Below, one piece after another: positions 25,887 through 34,659 of a DNA stretch of 64,000 nucleotides (position 1 is the first letter of the stretch; every line of letters begins with the position of its first letter). A program made the translations under genes and the position numbers. This stretch comes from Komagataeibacter swingsii (lineage in GTDB: Bacteria > Pseudomonadota > Alphaproteobacteria > Acetobacterales > Acetobacteraceae): contig NZ_NKUB01000004.1 of assembly GCF_003207895.1 (NCBI RefSeq), forward strand, positions 1-64,000, written 5' to 3'. Below the pieces are notes generated by a model. The model saw only the letters and a list, made by a program, of their open reading frames with translations, searched no databases and had not been told where the DNA came from.

Positions 25887-26771
25887 TCAGTCTTTCTCCC
25901 CGGCCCGGCGCCCGGGGTGCAGCAGCGGGGGAATGCGGCCATGGTGGCCGAAATTGACCAGCCGTGCCTCCTCCACCTCGATCCGGCCCAGCAGGCGGGA
26001 GCGGATCAGCCATATCGCCAGCGCAGCCCCCATGAACGGCCCCAGCGCGTAGATCCAGAACGACTCCCACTGCCCCGCGACCATGGCCGGCCCAAAGCTG
26101 CGCGCAAGGTTGGAACTGTTGCCCGAAAGCCATGCGGAAACCGGGTTGCAGACAAGGAAGAACAGCCCGCCCGCCCACGGCGTCACCCATTTCAGCACGG
26201 GATGGCCCGCAAGGTAGCACAGCATCAGCACCAGCAGCGCCGTCAGCACCATTTCGGTCACCAGCGGCCATATGATGGCCACCCCCGAGAAGGGCACGGT
26301 GGCGGCATAGGCGGATGCCTGCGCCATCCGCCCCCATACGGGCAGCACATGCCCCAGCGCCGCAAGGAGCAGGGCCGCGATCCATGCCCCCGTCATCTGC
26401 GCCGCCACGTACCCGCACAGGTCCACCACCCCCAGCCGCCCCGCAAGGCTGAACGCCAGCGAGACGGAGGGACTGACATGCGCCCCGCTGACCCGCCCGA
26501 ACGGGGTGAACGCCGCCACCGTGCCCGACAGCCCGAAAAACAGCCCGCACAGCGCCGTCTGCACGATCGGGTGGGGGGCAAGCACCCGGCCAATGGCGGT
26601 ATAGGGTGTGGTCAGGACCGTGACGGACACGATCCCGCAGATCATCAGCGCCACTGTCGCCACCAGTTCGCAGCCATACAGTTTCCAGTGGAAGGGATGA
26701 TCGGGGTGCGGCGCCCCGGCGAGTGGCCGGTCCTCAATGGGGTGGGAACCGGGCAGCCGGGTGGCGGTCAT
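25887..26771 (-). CDS. Aquaporin/MIP-family channel with altered NPA motifs
   Basis: 294 residues, six membrane helices and two re-entrant loops. The MIP frame is clear: SGAHVSPSVSLAFS (loop B) and GNSSNLARSFGPA (loop E), but the two NPA boxes are SPS (100-102) and NLA (221-223). The Arg of the selectivity filter (R224) remains. A 30-residue polar N-terminal extension (Pro/His-rich) and a polar C-terminus follow. It should conduct water or small neutral solutes across the inner membrane; the changed boxes may change selectivity. ATG 26771 has GGAG eight bases upstream; 26777 is an alternative. Confidence 0.85.
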   Translation of the reverse strand: MTATRLPGSHPIEDRPLAGAPHPDHPFHWKLYGCELVATVALMICGIVSVTVLTTPYTAIGRVLAPHPIVQTALCGLFFGLSGTVAAFTPFGRVSGAHVSPSVSLAFSLAGRLGVVDLCGYVAAQMTGAWIAALLLAALGHVLPVWGRMAQASAYAATVPFSGVAIIWPLVTEMVLTALLVLMLCYLAGHPVLKWVTPWAGGLFFLVCNPVSAWLSGNSSNLARSFGPAMVAGQWESFWIYALGPFMGAALAIWLIRSRLLGRIEVEEARLVNFGHHGRIPPLLHPGRRAGEKD

Positions 26772-27121
26772 GACCATTACTCCTTCATTCAGGCATGTGA
26801 AGGCCTTGAGTTAAGGGAAGAAATGGTGTGGAATAAACGAAATCATGCGAATATATGCCGTGCATGAGAATAGTTAATGCATAGCAGTTGAACGTTTTTT
26901 CTATATAGGGTGTCGAGCCGTTCCTCTATTCCATCCGGCAGGTGGCGGATAAGGAAGGGATCGGTTTTTATCTGCCGTGTCCGTTTGTTACTGTATTCAT
27001 CATCAGTACATGCAGCGGGTGCGCGCAGGAGGTTTTTATTAACCGCATGTTCAGGGGCAGACGCGCCAGACTGATGGATTACTGTTGGAAAGTGGACCGT
27101 TTTTCCTGTCATCCTGACGGA
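26772..27121. other. Divergent gene-free region, aquaporin / porin
   Basis: About 350 bases, AT-richer than flanks, holding the promoters and leaders of two divergent genes. AGGAGG occurs at 27027-27032, fourteen bases before an in-frame ATG at 27047 that could begin an extended porin form. No RNA gene or convincing operator was recognised. Confidence 0.45.
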
Positions 27122-28915
27122 ATGCGGCGGCCTGGCCTGCTGCTGGGCGGGCTGGCGGTCATGCTGGGCGGCATGGTCGCCCCCAGTGGCGCGCGCGCGG
27201 ATGACATGGCGGAAATCCGCGCCCTGCATGCCGAAATGCGGCGGCTGGAAGCCAAGGTCGAACAGCTGGAATCCCGTCATGGCATGACGCATGGCAGCCC
27301 GCATGTGCTGGCCGGACGCACGCTGCGCTCTGGCGGCCACCCGTCGGGCGGCGGGGCATCGGGCGGCGGCACGATGGGGCAGATCACGGCCATGCCCGAC
27401 CTGTCGCGCCTGACCATTGGCGGCCCCACCCTGTCGGATGACGCGCAGGCGCAGGCTGCGGCTGAAAACACCATGACGGAATCCATCGTTCCCTCGCAGC
27501 CCAGGCTTGACCTTGATTCCTCCAGCCCGCTGGCCATTACCCAGACGGGCGTGGACAGCCTGCCGCCCATCTTCCGCATTGGCGGGGTGTCGGTGCGGCT
27601 GGGGGGCTTCATTGATTTCTCGAATATCTACCGCAGCAAGAACCTGACCAGTGGTCCCGCCACAAGCTGGGGCAGCTTTCCCTATGCCAACAGTCCCAAT
27701 GCGCATACGGGGGAATACCGTCCCTCCGCGCAGCTGACGCGCCTGAGCGTGCTGCTGCAGGGGTCCCCCACCAAGGACGAGACCCTGTCGGGCTATATCG
27801 AAACCGATTTTGGCGGCGCCGCGGGCACGGCCAACAGCTACCAGACCAACAGCTACACGCCGCGCATCCGGCAGGCGTATATGACCTACAGCAACACGAA
27901 ATGGGGGTTTCATATCCTGGCGGGACAGGCATGGAGCCTGACGACCGGCTATACGCAGGGCCTGCTGTCGCGCCATGAACAGCTGCCGCCGGTGGTCGAT
28001 AACAACCAGATCCCCGGTATCGTGTTCACCCGCGTGCCACAGATCCGCTTCATCAAGGATTTCGGGCGCAAATGGTGGCTGGGGCTGTCGCTGGAGGCGC
28101 CGCAGGTGGCCTATGCCGCCAACGGCGGCAGCCACGCCATGCTGACGGGGGCAAGCGATGATACGATCGCATCATCCGATACGACCCTGCTGTACAGCAA
28201 CGCTGGCTCCGGCATGCTCAACCCCAACGCCAAATACAGCATGGATGTCGCGCCCGACATCGTGCTGAAGGGCGCGCTGGACACCAAGCCCGCCCATTAC
28301 GAAATCTATGGCCTTGCCCGCTGGTTCAAGGCCATGGCGCAGGCCCCTAATGGCCCGATCCGCGAACGGGTTTCCTTTGCCGGTGGCGTCGGCGGCGACG
28401 TGACGGTGCATGTCATCCCCCGCTACCTGCAGTTTACCGGCAACGTGCTGGCAGGCGAGGGGATCGGCCGCTACGGTCCCGGCATGCTGCCCGACGCCAC
28501 GTTCAAGGCCAATGGCACGCCCGCGCCGATTCCCGAAATCATCGGCAGCATGGGGCTGATCGGCCATCCGACCCCCAACCTGCTGGTCTATCTGTATGGT
28601 GGCGTGGAAAGCGCCGGGCGGCGTACCTATAACGCGGATGGCTACCAGTATGGCTACGGGGTGAATGACCTCGCGCTCAGCAGTTGCAATGTGGAGCAGA
28701 TCAGTGGCGGCAGCTGTGACGCGCAGACCCATACCCTGGCCGACCTGACGGTGGGCGGCTGGTGGCATGTGCTGCAGGGCGGCTATGGCGCGGTGATGAG
28801 CGGCGTGCAGTACACCTACCTGCGCAAGCTGGCCTACAAGGGGGGGGACGGTGCATCCCCCACTACCGGAGGCAACACCATTTACGTCACGTTCCGCTAT
28901 TTGCCCTTCCAGTAG
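27122..28915 (+). CDS. DcaP-like outer-membrane porin with coiled-coil N-terminus
   Basis: 597 residues. Signal peptide MRRPGLLLGGLAVMLGG... cleaved after ARA (about residue 26), then a heptad-like helix (residues 29-53, RALHAEMRRLEAKVEQLE), a Gly/Ser/His linker, and a beta-barrel ending YVTFRYLPFQ. The block GGFIDFSNIYRSKN and GYIETDFGG match DcaP-type porins. These trimeric channels import acids or sugars. I chose ATG 27122 because it gives a clean signal peptide; 27047 (MFRGRR...) is an alternative with AGGAGG upstream. The 3' end overlaps the convergent gene by 29 bases. Confidence 0.8.
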   Translation: MRRPGLLLGGLAVMLGGMVAPSGARADDMAEIRALHAEMRRLEAKVEQLESRHGMTHGSPHVLAGRTLRSGGHPSGGGASGGGTMGQITAMPDLSRLTIGGPTLSDDAQAQAAAENTMTESIVPSQPRLDLDSSSPLAITQTGVDSLPPIFRIGGVSVRLGGFIDFSNIYRSKNLTSGPATSWGSFPYANSPNAHTGEYRPSAQLTRLSVLLQGSPTKDETLSGYIETDFGGAAGTANSYQTNSYTPRIRQAYMTYSNTKWGFHILAGQAWSLTTGYTQGLLSRHEQLPPVVDNNQIPGIVFTRVPQIRFIKDFGRKWWLGLSLEAPQVAYAANGGSHAMLTGASDDTIASSDTTLLYSNAGSGMLNPNAKYSMDVAPDIVLKGALDTKPAHYEIYGLARWFKAMAQAPNGPIRERVSFAGGVGGDVTVHVIPRYLQFTGNVLAGEGIGRYGPGMLPDATFKANGTPAPIPEIIGSMGLIGHPTPNLLVYLYGGVESAGRRTYNADGYQYGYGVNDLALSSCNVEQISGGSCDAQTHTLADLTVGGWWHVLQGGYGAVMSGVQYTYLRKLAYKGGDGASPTTGGNTIYVTFRYLPFQ

Positions 28916-29447
28916 CCACCGTACTGGCTGACAGCGCGGCAAGGCAGTCATTGACCTGATGGGTCAGGTGAATGTCGTGTTCGGCGCTGATGGCGCGCAC
29001 GCTGTCATGTGCCCAGCGTGCGGGCATGCCATGGGGCGTGCACACCGCCCCCGCCCCCAGCAGCGGCCCGTTGCCAGGGTCCAGCACCGACAGGACGGCA
29101 TGCGGATTGCGTGGCAGCGCCTGGCGCAGCGCCGTGCGCAGCTGGCGCGCTGTCGCGTCATCCGTATGGGTGATCAGGTCGGGCACCAGTTCAATCCATC
29201 CATCCCACCCCGCCGCCACGGCCCGGCGCAGGCGGGGCCATGCCCGGTGTGTGTCCAGTGTCCTGACCGTGGCTTCCGCGCCATCTTCATGGATCTGGCG
29301 GGACAGGGTGCGCGCGTTCAGGTCCATGCCGGTTTCGATCGGAGAGGGGCCTGACTGCGGCAGGCTGGCTGCAAGCGCTGTCAGCCCGATGGGGGGAGCA
29401 AGCAGGGCCACAAGCAGCATCAGCCGGGGAAAAGATCGTAGGCGCAT
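28887..29447 (-). CDS. Secreted/periplasmic hypothetical protein (186 aa)
   Basis: N-terminal signal peptide (RLMLLVALLAPPIGLTALAA, cleavage about residue 27) and a soluble mature part rich in Ala, Arg and His. Motifs seen: RAWPRLRRAVAAGWDGWIEL and VCTPHGMPARWAHDSVRAI with two Cys (CTPH, NDCLAA) that could form a disulphide. I do not recognise a family. GGGAG precedes ATG. It is tail-to-tail with the porin gene, overlapping by 29 bases. Confidence 0.7.
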   Translation of the reverse strand: MRLRSFPRLMLLVALLAPPIGLTALAASLPQSGPSPIETGMDLNARTLSRQIHEDGAEATVRTLDTHRAWPRLRRAVAAGWDGWIELVPDLITHTDDATARQLRTALRQALPRNPHAVLSVLDPGNGPLLGAGAVCTPHGMPARWAHDSVRAISAEHDIHLTHQVNDCLAALSASTVATGRANSGT

Positions 29448-29712
29448 GGTCTTTGTTCTCCCTTCTTACTGGTGTTGCGCTATGGTCAGGGAACAGGGGA
29501 ATCGTGGCGGTGGCGCGGCGATGCCGGGGAAAATCATGGGCATGCGGTTGCAGCGGCGGACACATGTGCCTATAGCCTGCGGCGATGCCCGCACATGTCA
29601 CGGGGCAGCCGCGCGATCCTGACCGGACCCGCCACGCGCGTTGACCACCGGGCCATATCCGGCCCCGATCCTGTTTCTGGCGGGTCCTGCCATTTTGGAG
29701 AACATACGTTTC

Positions 29713-29940
29713 ATGGCTGCCATGTCCTCTTCCGAAATTTCGCGTCTTCAGGTCTGCCTGCGTCGTCTGCTGGGTTCACCGGGGCTGACGGTCAATGCAC
29801 CGCCCCGTGCCGGCCTGTCCGTTGAACTGGCGGTGAATGGTGAAGTGGTGGGTACCATCCACCGTGACGAGGACGAAGGCGAAGTCTCCTATGCCGTCCA
29901 CATGACCGTGCTGGAAGAAGACCTGCCCGCCCCGAAGTAA
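29713..29940 (+). CDS. DUF3126 family protein
   Basis: 75 residues matching DUF3126: SSSEISRLQVCLRRLLGSPG, VELAVNGEVVGTIHRDEDEG and the terminal TVLEEDL. Small cytoplasmic alphaproteobacterial protein of unknown role. TGGAGA lies upstream; an ATG at 29722 is a possible alternative start. Isolated between two minus-strand genes. Confidence 0.85.
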   Translation: MAAMSSSEISRLQVCLRRLLGSPGLTVNAPPRAGLSVELAVNGEVVGTIHRDEDEGEVSYAVHMTVLEEDLPAPK

Positions 29941-29994
29941 TCCATCGACCGGCCACATGGCGGCGGGCGGTTACATCCGCCCGTTACAGCCGCG

Positions 29995-30618
29995 TCAGGG
30001 CTGGGTAAGCGGCTGGGGCACGGGGCCGGCCGAGGCCTCGACCAGTGGTGCGTGCCGGGGGGCAGGCAGGTCTATGTGATGGATCTTCCACTGGAAAGCA
30101 TGGATGCGCATCTGCAGGCGCAGCGGCGTTTCATTTTCATGCCCCGGCATGATGACGCTGGCCTCGAACACGCCCGGATGGGTGAAATGCATATGCACGT
30201 GCCGTATCAGGCCAAGCAGCGTCTGTGGCGTGCCGGGCTGTTCGGGCGGCATAAGGTGGTCCACCAGCACGCCCAGCTTGTCGGGGCGCACTTCCTCGTC
30301 GATGGCGTTCGACACGGCCGATGACGCGAAGGACGCGCCGAATTCCGGCAGTTCGTCATCCGCGTGCGGGGGGCCAAGCAGGGCATCGACGGCCTGCGTC
30401 TTCAGCCCGTCGCGCACCGATTCCCATTTCAGGCAGGAATTCAGGCTGCCCATGTCATGCGTGCGGATGGCCGATGTGATGGACCACAGCGTGAAAAACG
30501 GCGATGCGGCGTAGAGCGAGGTCGCCGCCGCCAGCGTGCCCGCGCACACCCACCGCGCCTGCTGGCGGCGCAGGCTGGGGATGCTGTCGGGAATTTCCAT
30601 GCGGGAAAGGTAAGACAT
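29995..30618 (-). CDS. DUF2939 family membrane-anchored protein
   Basis: 207 residues. One membrane helix near residues 22-43 (ARWVCAGTLAAATSLYAASP), then the DUF2939 block: SPFFTLWSITSAIRTHDMGSLN, in which an aromatic-rich start is followed by a 'paired with a binding layer' helix, and KWESVRDGLKTQAVDALLG. C-terminal domain HAFQWKIHHIDLP is soluble, probably periplasmic. Function of the family unknown. The ATG follows a weak binding site (GGGGGAG about 12 bases upstream). Confidence 0.75.
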   Translation of the reverse strand: MSYLSRMEIPDSIPSLRRQQARWVCAGTLAAATSLYAASPFFTLWSITSAIRTHDMGSLNSCLKWESVRDGLKTQAVDALLGPPHADDELPEFGASFASSAVSNAIDEEVRPDKLGVLVDHLMPPEQPGTPQTLLGLIRHVHMHFTHPGVFEASVIMPGHENETPLRLQMRIHAFQWKIHHIDLPAPRHAPLVEASAGPVPQPLTQP

Positions 30619-30815
30619 TGATTTATACTCCCCCCAGATGGTTTCACGGCTCTTCTAGACTATACTGGAAACATATCCGGCATGCATTGGTTTCATGATT
30701 GGCTGAAGAAATTATCACGTAATCGTGATTGCATGTCCATCGCTTCCGGCTGCATCACGCAACCGGCGCGGTGTATCCGCCATGGATGTGCGGCAGGCCG
30801 GGGCAGGAGGCAGGG

Positions 30816-31640
30816 ATGAATTTTTCCGAGGACGAGATCCAGCGCTACGCGCGCCACATCCTGCTGCCCGAAGTTGGCGGAACGGGGCAGGACGCCTTGA
30901 AAAAGGCCAGTGTCCTGATCATTGGCGCGGGCGGGCTGGGGTCGCCCGTCGCCCTCTACCTTGCCGCTGCCGGGGTCGGGCGGATCGGGCTGGTTGATGA
31001 CGATGTGGTCGAACTGTCCAACCTGCAGCGCCAGGTCGCGCATGTGACCGACCGGATCGGTCAGCCCAAAGTCGAATCGGCGGCCCGCGCCATGCATGCG
31101 ATCAATCCAGGAACGCGGGTCGATTGTCATAACGTCCGCCTGACCGCCGGCAACGCGCGCGCCCTGGTGCGGGATTATGACCTTGTCTGTGATGGCTGCG
31201 ACAATTTCGCCACCCGTTACCTGGTGGCCGATGCCTGCGCGCTGGAGGGACGGACCCTGATTTCCGCCGCCGTGCTGCGATTCGAGGGGCAGTTGTCCAC
31301 CTTCCGCCCCGGTGGCCCGTGCTATCGCTGCCTGTACCCCGAAGCGCCACCGGCAGGCACGGTGCCGTCCTGCGCCGAAGCGGGCGTGTTTGGCGCGGTG
31401 ACGGGGGTCATGGGCACGTTGCAGGCGACCGAGGCGCTGAAGGAAATCCTCGGTATCGGCGAAAGCCTTGCCGGGCGGCTGCTGGTATGGGACGCGCTGG
31501 CCATGCGCTTCCATACCATTACCCTGCCGGCTGATCCCGCCTGCGCGCTATGTGGCGCGCATCCCGCCATCCACGACCTGTCCGCCCACCGGGACGCGGT
31601 CCCTGTGGCCTGCGGAGTATCCGAAGGGGCAGTGCCATGA
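30816..31640 (+). CDS. moeB: MoeB/ThiF-type adenylyltransferase
   Basis: 274 residues. N-terminal RYARHILLPEVGGTGQ, nucleotide-binding GAGGLGSP, and the ELSNLQRQ block with the activating Arg and Gln are the MoeB/HesA hallmark. Two CxxC pairs (CYRC and CALC) bind zinc. It adenylates the C-terminal Gly-Gly of a sulphur carrier (MoaD- or ThiS-type), in molybdopterin or thiamine synthesis; which one is not decided by sequence. AGGAGG precedes ATG. The stop overlaps the next ATG (ATGA). Confidence 0.92.
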   Translation: MNFSEDEIQRYARHILLPEVGGTGQDALKKASVLIIGAGGLGSPVALYLAAAGVGRIGLVDDDVVELSNLQRQVAHVTDRIGQPKVESAARAMHAINPGTRVDCHNVRLTAGNARALVRDYDLVCDGCDNFATRYLVADACALEGRTLISAAVLRFEGQLSTFRPGGPCYRCLYPEAPPAGTVPSCAEAGVFGAVTGVMGTLQATEALKEILGIGESLAGRLLVWDALAMRFHTITLPADPACALCGAHPAIHDLSAHRDAVPVACGVSEGAVP

Positions 31641-32023
31641 TGGGGGACGACGGCGCGCTGGCCATCCTGTTATATGACGGGGCCTATGCCCGCGCGCATT
31701 ATGCCTTCGTGCTGGCGGCGGGCGCGCTGGCCATAGGCCGTCCCGTCATCCTGTTTGCGACGGGGCGTGGTGTGCACGCGCTGGCGCGTGACTGGAGCGG
31801 GCTGCATGATGCGGGTGACGATGCATTGGTGCGCGCGAAAGGGGTTGCGGGCATGGATATGCTGCGCGATGCGGCGGTGGAACTGGATGCGAGACTTATG
31901 GCCTGTGAAGCCGCGCTGAAACTGTGCGATCTTCCGGTGGATCGCCTGCTGCCCGGCGTGCAGGTGGCGGGCGTGCCCACTTTTCTTGAAGCCGCCCGGG
32001 GGCGGCAGATCATAACCCTGTAA
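31637..32023 (+). CDS. DsrE-like family protein
   Basis: 128 residues with the DsrE/DsrF-like alpha/beta fold: ILLYDGAYARAHYAFVLAAGAL, a short G-R-P-V-I-L-F-A strand, and the C-terminal LLPGVQVAGVPTFLEAA. Cys residues (MACEAAL, KLCDLP) lie in the position where the family can carry a persulphide. It is translationally coupled to moeB by ATGA overlap, which suggests a sulphur-transfer role. Inference only. Confidence 0.72.
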   Translation: MMGDDGALAILLYDGAYARAHYAFVLAAGALAIGRPVILFATGRGVHALARDWSGLHDAGDDALVRAKGVAGMDMLRDAAVELDARLMACEAALKLCDLPVDRLLPGVQVAGVPTFLEAARGRQIITL

Positions 32024-32038
32024 GGACAAGAGAACACG

Positions 32039-33013
32039 ATGGCGCAGTGCGTGCGGCATGAATTCCTTGCGCGACCGGCCCATGCGCCGTCCCGCGCCCC
32101 GTCCCGCACCCCAGTGCGGTGGGGGTATCTGGCAGCCTGTACGGCGGTGCTGTTCATGGGTGGGGGGCATATGGGCCGCGCAGCCGCGCAGGCCACGGCG
32201 CACCATCACGCCCACCATGCCAAGGCGGCGGCGGGTGCGGCGTCCCAGGGCAAATCCGCCCATGCGGGCAAGGAGAAGAAAGCCCACGCGGCAGGGGCGC
32301 ATCACCACCACCATGCCGCAGCGGCAGCCGGTGCCGCCGCGGCGGTCGGGGGGACCGCCGCCGTTGCCGGTAGCGCCCCGCCGCCCGCCGCGCATGCGCC
32401 TGCGCCGTCGCCGGATGCGCCCGCCACACTGGCCCCGGTGGACAATACGAAGGGCAGCGTGACCGGCCTGCCGCTGCCGCGCTTTGCCGCCTTCCGCGCG
32501 GATGAGGTCAACCTGCGCACCGGGCCGGGCCAGCGTTATCCCATCGACTGGGTGTACCACCGCCGTGGCCTGCCGGTGAAGATCGAGCGCGAATTCGATG
32601 TCTGGCGCCTGGTGGAGGATTCGGATGGCCAGAAGGGCTGGGTCCATCAGGCAACCCTGGTGGGAACGCGCACGTTTGTCATTCCGGGGCTGCCCTCACA
32701 GGGCGATGCCCAGCAGGCGGGGCAGCCGACCGCCAGGGAAACCGACGTGATCGGCCGGGCGGATACCCGTATTGTCGGCCATGTGGCCGATGCGGCTGAC
32801 GCGGCGGATATCAGGGGGGGTGTCATGCTACGTTCGGATGCCAGCACGACATCGCCCGTCGTGGCCGTGCTGCGTCCCGGCGTGGTGGGCACGCTGCGGC
32901 AGTGCCCGGCGGGTACGGCATGGTGCAAGGTATCGGTCAAGCAGTACAGCGGCTGGCTGGAACGCAGCGCCATGTGGGGGCTGTTGCCGCAGGAAGTCAT
33001 ATCCCCCTCCTGA
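32039..33013 (+). CDS. SH3-domain protein with His/Ala-rich linker, exported
   Basis: 324 residues. A late hydrophobic segment (WGYLAACTAVLFMGGG, about 28-43) serves as signal or anchor. Then a His/Ala/Pro-rich low-complexity linker with clusters H55-57, H59-60 and H88-92. Two bacterial SH3-like domains follow (about residues 155-215, NLRTGPGQRYPIDWVYHR; and about 250-310). Such domains bind peptidoglycan or other periplasmic ligands. The His-runs could bind metal. Thirty bases in front of pyk, 16 after the DsrE-like gene. Confidence 0.78.
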   Translation: MAQCVRHEFLARPAHAPSRAPSRTPVRWGYLAACTAVLFMGGGHMGRAAAQATAHHHAHHAKAAAGAASQGKSAHAGKEKKAHAAGAHHHHHAAAAAGAAAAVGGTAAVAGSAPPPAAHAPAPSPDAPATLAPVDNTKGSVTGLPLPRFAAFRADEVNLRTGPGQRYPIDWVYHRRGLPVKIEREFDVWRLVEDSDGQKGWVHQATLVGTRTFVIPGLPSQGDAQQAGQPTARETDVIGRADTRIVGHVADAADAADIRGGVMLRSDASTTSPVVAVLRPGVVGTLRQCPAGTAWCKVSVKQYSGWLERSAMWGLLPQEVISPS

Positions 33014-33042
33014 CGACTGATACAAACAGGCTGGAGAAGAAG

Positions 33043-34482
33043 ATGCCGGATACACCATACCGGGCCATGCGCCGGACCAAGATTGTCTCGACACTGGGGC
33101 CGGCCACGACAGACCACGCGACCATTCGTGCGCTGGCGGTGGCGGGGGTGGATGTGTTCCGGCTCAATTTTTCCCATGGCACCCATGCCGACCATGCCGC
33201 CCGCCATGCCGTGATCCGCAATGTGGAGGCTGAGCTGGGGCGCCCCATTGGCGTTCTGGCCGATGTGCAGGGGCCAAAGCTGCGCGTGGGCAATTTTTCC
33301 AATGGAAAGGTGCAACTGAGCGCGGGCGCGCGGTTCCGGCTGGATCTTGACCCCACGCCGGGGAACGAGACACGGGTCAGCCTGCCGCATCCCGAAATCA
33401 TTGCCGCCGCCGCCGTGGGCAGCACCCTTTTGCTTGATGATGGCAGGCTGGCCCTGCGGGTATGTGAACGCGGCGATGACTTCCTTGTCACCGAGGTGGT
33501 GCTTGGCGGCCCGCTATCGGATCACAAGGGGGTCAATGTGCCCGATGTGGTCCTGCCCATTCCCGCGCTGACGGACAAGGACCGGGCGGACATGGCCTTC
33601 GCGCTGGATCTTGGCATTGAATATGTCGGCCTGTCCTTCGTGCAGCGCCCCGAGGACGTGCGCGAGGCCCGGACGCTGGCGGCTGGCCGGGCATGGATCA
33701 TGACCAAGCTGGAAAAGCCGCAGGCGATGGACAACCTGCACGAAATCGTCGCCCTGTCGGATGCGGTGATGGTGGCGCGTGGCGACCTGGGGGTGGAACT
33801 GCCGCCCGAACGCGTGCCGCTGGCGCAGAAGCGCATCATCCGCGTGGCCCGGCAGCTTGGCCGCCCGGTGGTGGTGGCGACCCAGATGCTGGAAAGCATG
33901 GTCCATGCCCCGACGCCAACCCGGGCAGAGGCATCGGACGTGGCGACGGCGGTGTTTGACGGGGCGGACGCCGTCATGCTGTCGGCTGAAACGGCGGTGG
34001 GGTCATACCCGCGTGAAGCGGTCGCCATCATGGACCGGATCGTGCGCCGGGTGGAGGAAGACGAGGTCTGGCGCCGCCAGATGGAGACCTCCAGCCCGGA
34101 ACCGGAACATGACGTGCCCGGCGCCATTGCCGCCGCCGCGCGCCAGATTTCAGCCACCCTTGATGCCGCGGCCGTCGTGGCCTTCACCCTGTCGGGCCGC
34201 ACCGCGCTGCGCATTGCGCGCGAACGGCCCACCTGCATCATCCTTGGCCTGACCCCGACCGATGACATTGCCCGCAGGCTGGCGGTGGCATGGGGGGTGC
34301 AGGCGGTGTCCGTGGGGCAGGAAACGCCGGTCCATAATATCGAAAGCGTGGTGGATCAGGCGCTGGCGGTAACGAAGGGTGATGGCTATGGCGCGGTTGG
34401 GGATGCGGTAGTGATCGTCGCTGGCCTGCCGTTCGGGGTGGCGGGCAGCACCAACACGCTGCGGATCGCCACGATTACCTGA
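33043..34482 (+). CDS. pyk: Pyruvate kinase
   Basis: 479 residues. Conserved: RRTKIVSTLGPAT at the N-terminus, RLNFSHGTHADH, MTKLEKPQA (catalytic Lys and metal site), MVARGDLGVELPPERVP, QMLESM and the SAETAVGSYPREAV block. Converts PEP and ADP to pyruvate and ATP. C-terminal allosteric domain present. ATG 33043 follows GGAG; a longer frame upstream has no support. Confidence 0.97.
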   Translation: MPDTPYRAMRRTKIVSTLGPATTDHATIRALAVAGVDVFRLNFSHGTHADHAARHAVIRNVEAELGRPIGVLADVQGPKLRVGNFSNGKVQLSAGARFRLDLDPTPGNETRVSLPHPEIIAAAAVGSTLLLDDGRLALRVCERGDDFLVTEVVLGGPLSDHKGVNVPDVVLPIPALTDKDRADMAFALDLGIEYVGLSFVQRPEDVREARTLAAGRAWIMTKLEKPQAMDNLHEIVALSDAVMVARGDLGVELPPERVPLAQKRIIRVARQLGRPVVVATQMLESMVHAPTPTRAEASDVATAVFDGADAVMLSAETAVGSYPREAVAIMDRIVRRVEEDEVWRRQMETSSPEPEHDVPGAIAAAARQISATLDAAAVVAFTLSGRTALRIARERPTCIILGLTPTDDIARRLAVAWGVQAVSVGQETPVHNIESVVDQALAVTKGDGYGAVGDAVVIVAGLPFGVAGSTNTLRIATIT

Positions 34483-34485
34483 GTC

Positions 34486-34510
34486 GGGATTAAATGAATC
34501 CCAATTTTAA
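34486..34510 (+). terminator. Possible weak terminator after pyk
   Basis: GGGATT-AAATG-AATCCC gives a six-base-pair stem followed by AATTTTA, four bases beyond the pyk stop. T-run short. Confidence 0.4.
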
Positions 34511-34659
34511 GAATAGTTCTGTTCTCATGAAATGTAAATTAAACAAAGAAAAATACTTATGCCCTCAAGAGCCTGGAAGATGCTTTCACATTTTTGGTTG
34601 CGAAATGGGTACATCCAGCGCCCTGAGGAACACACGGTCAGAAGAGGAAAGAGTATAAT

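Noticed and set aside
26843..28135. Minus-strand frame of 430 codons over the DcaP-like porin
   Set aside because: Shadow of the porin gene; no recognisable protein features.
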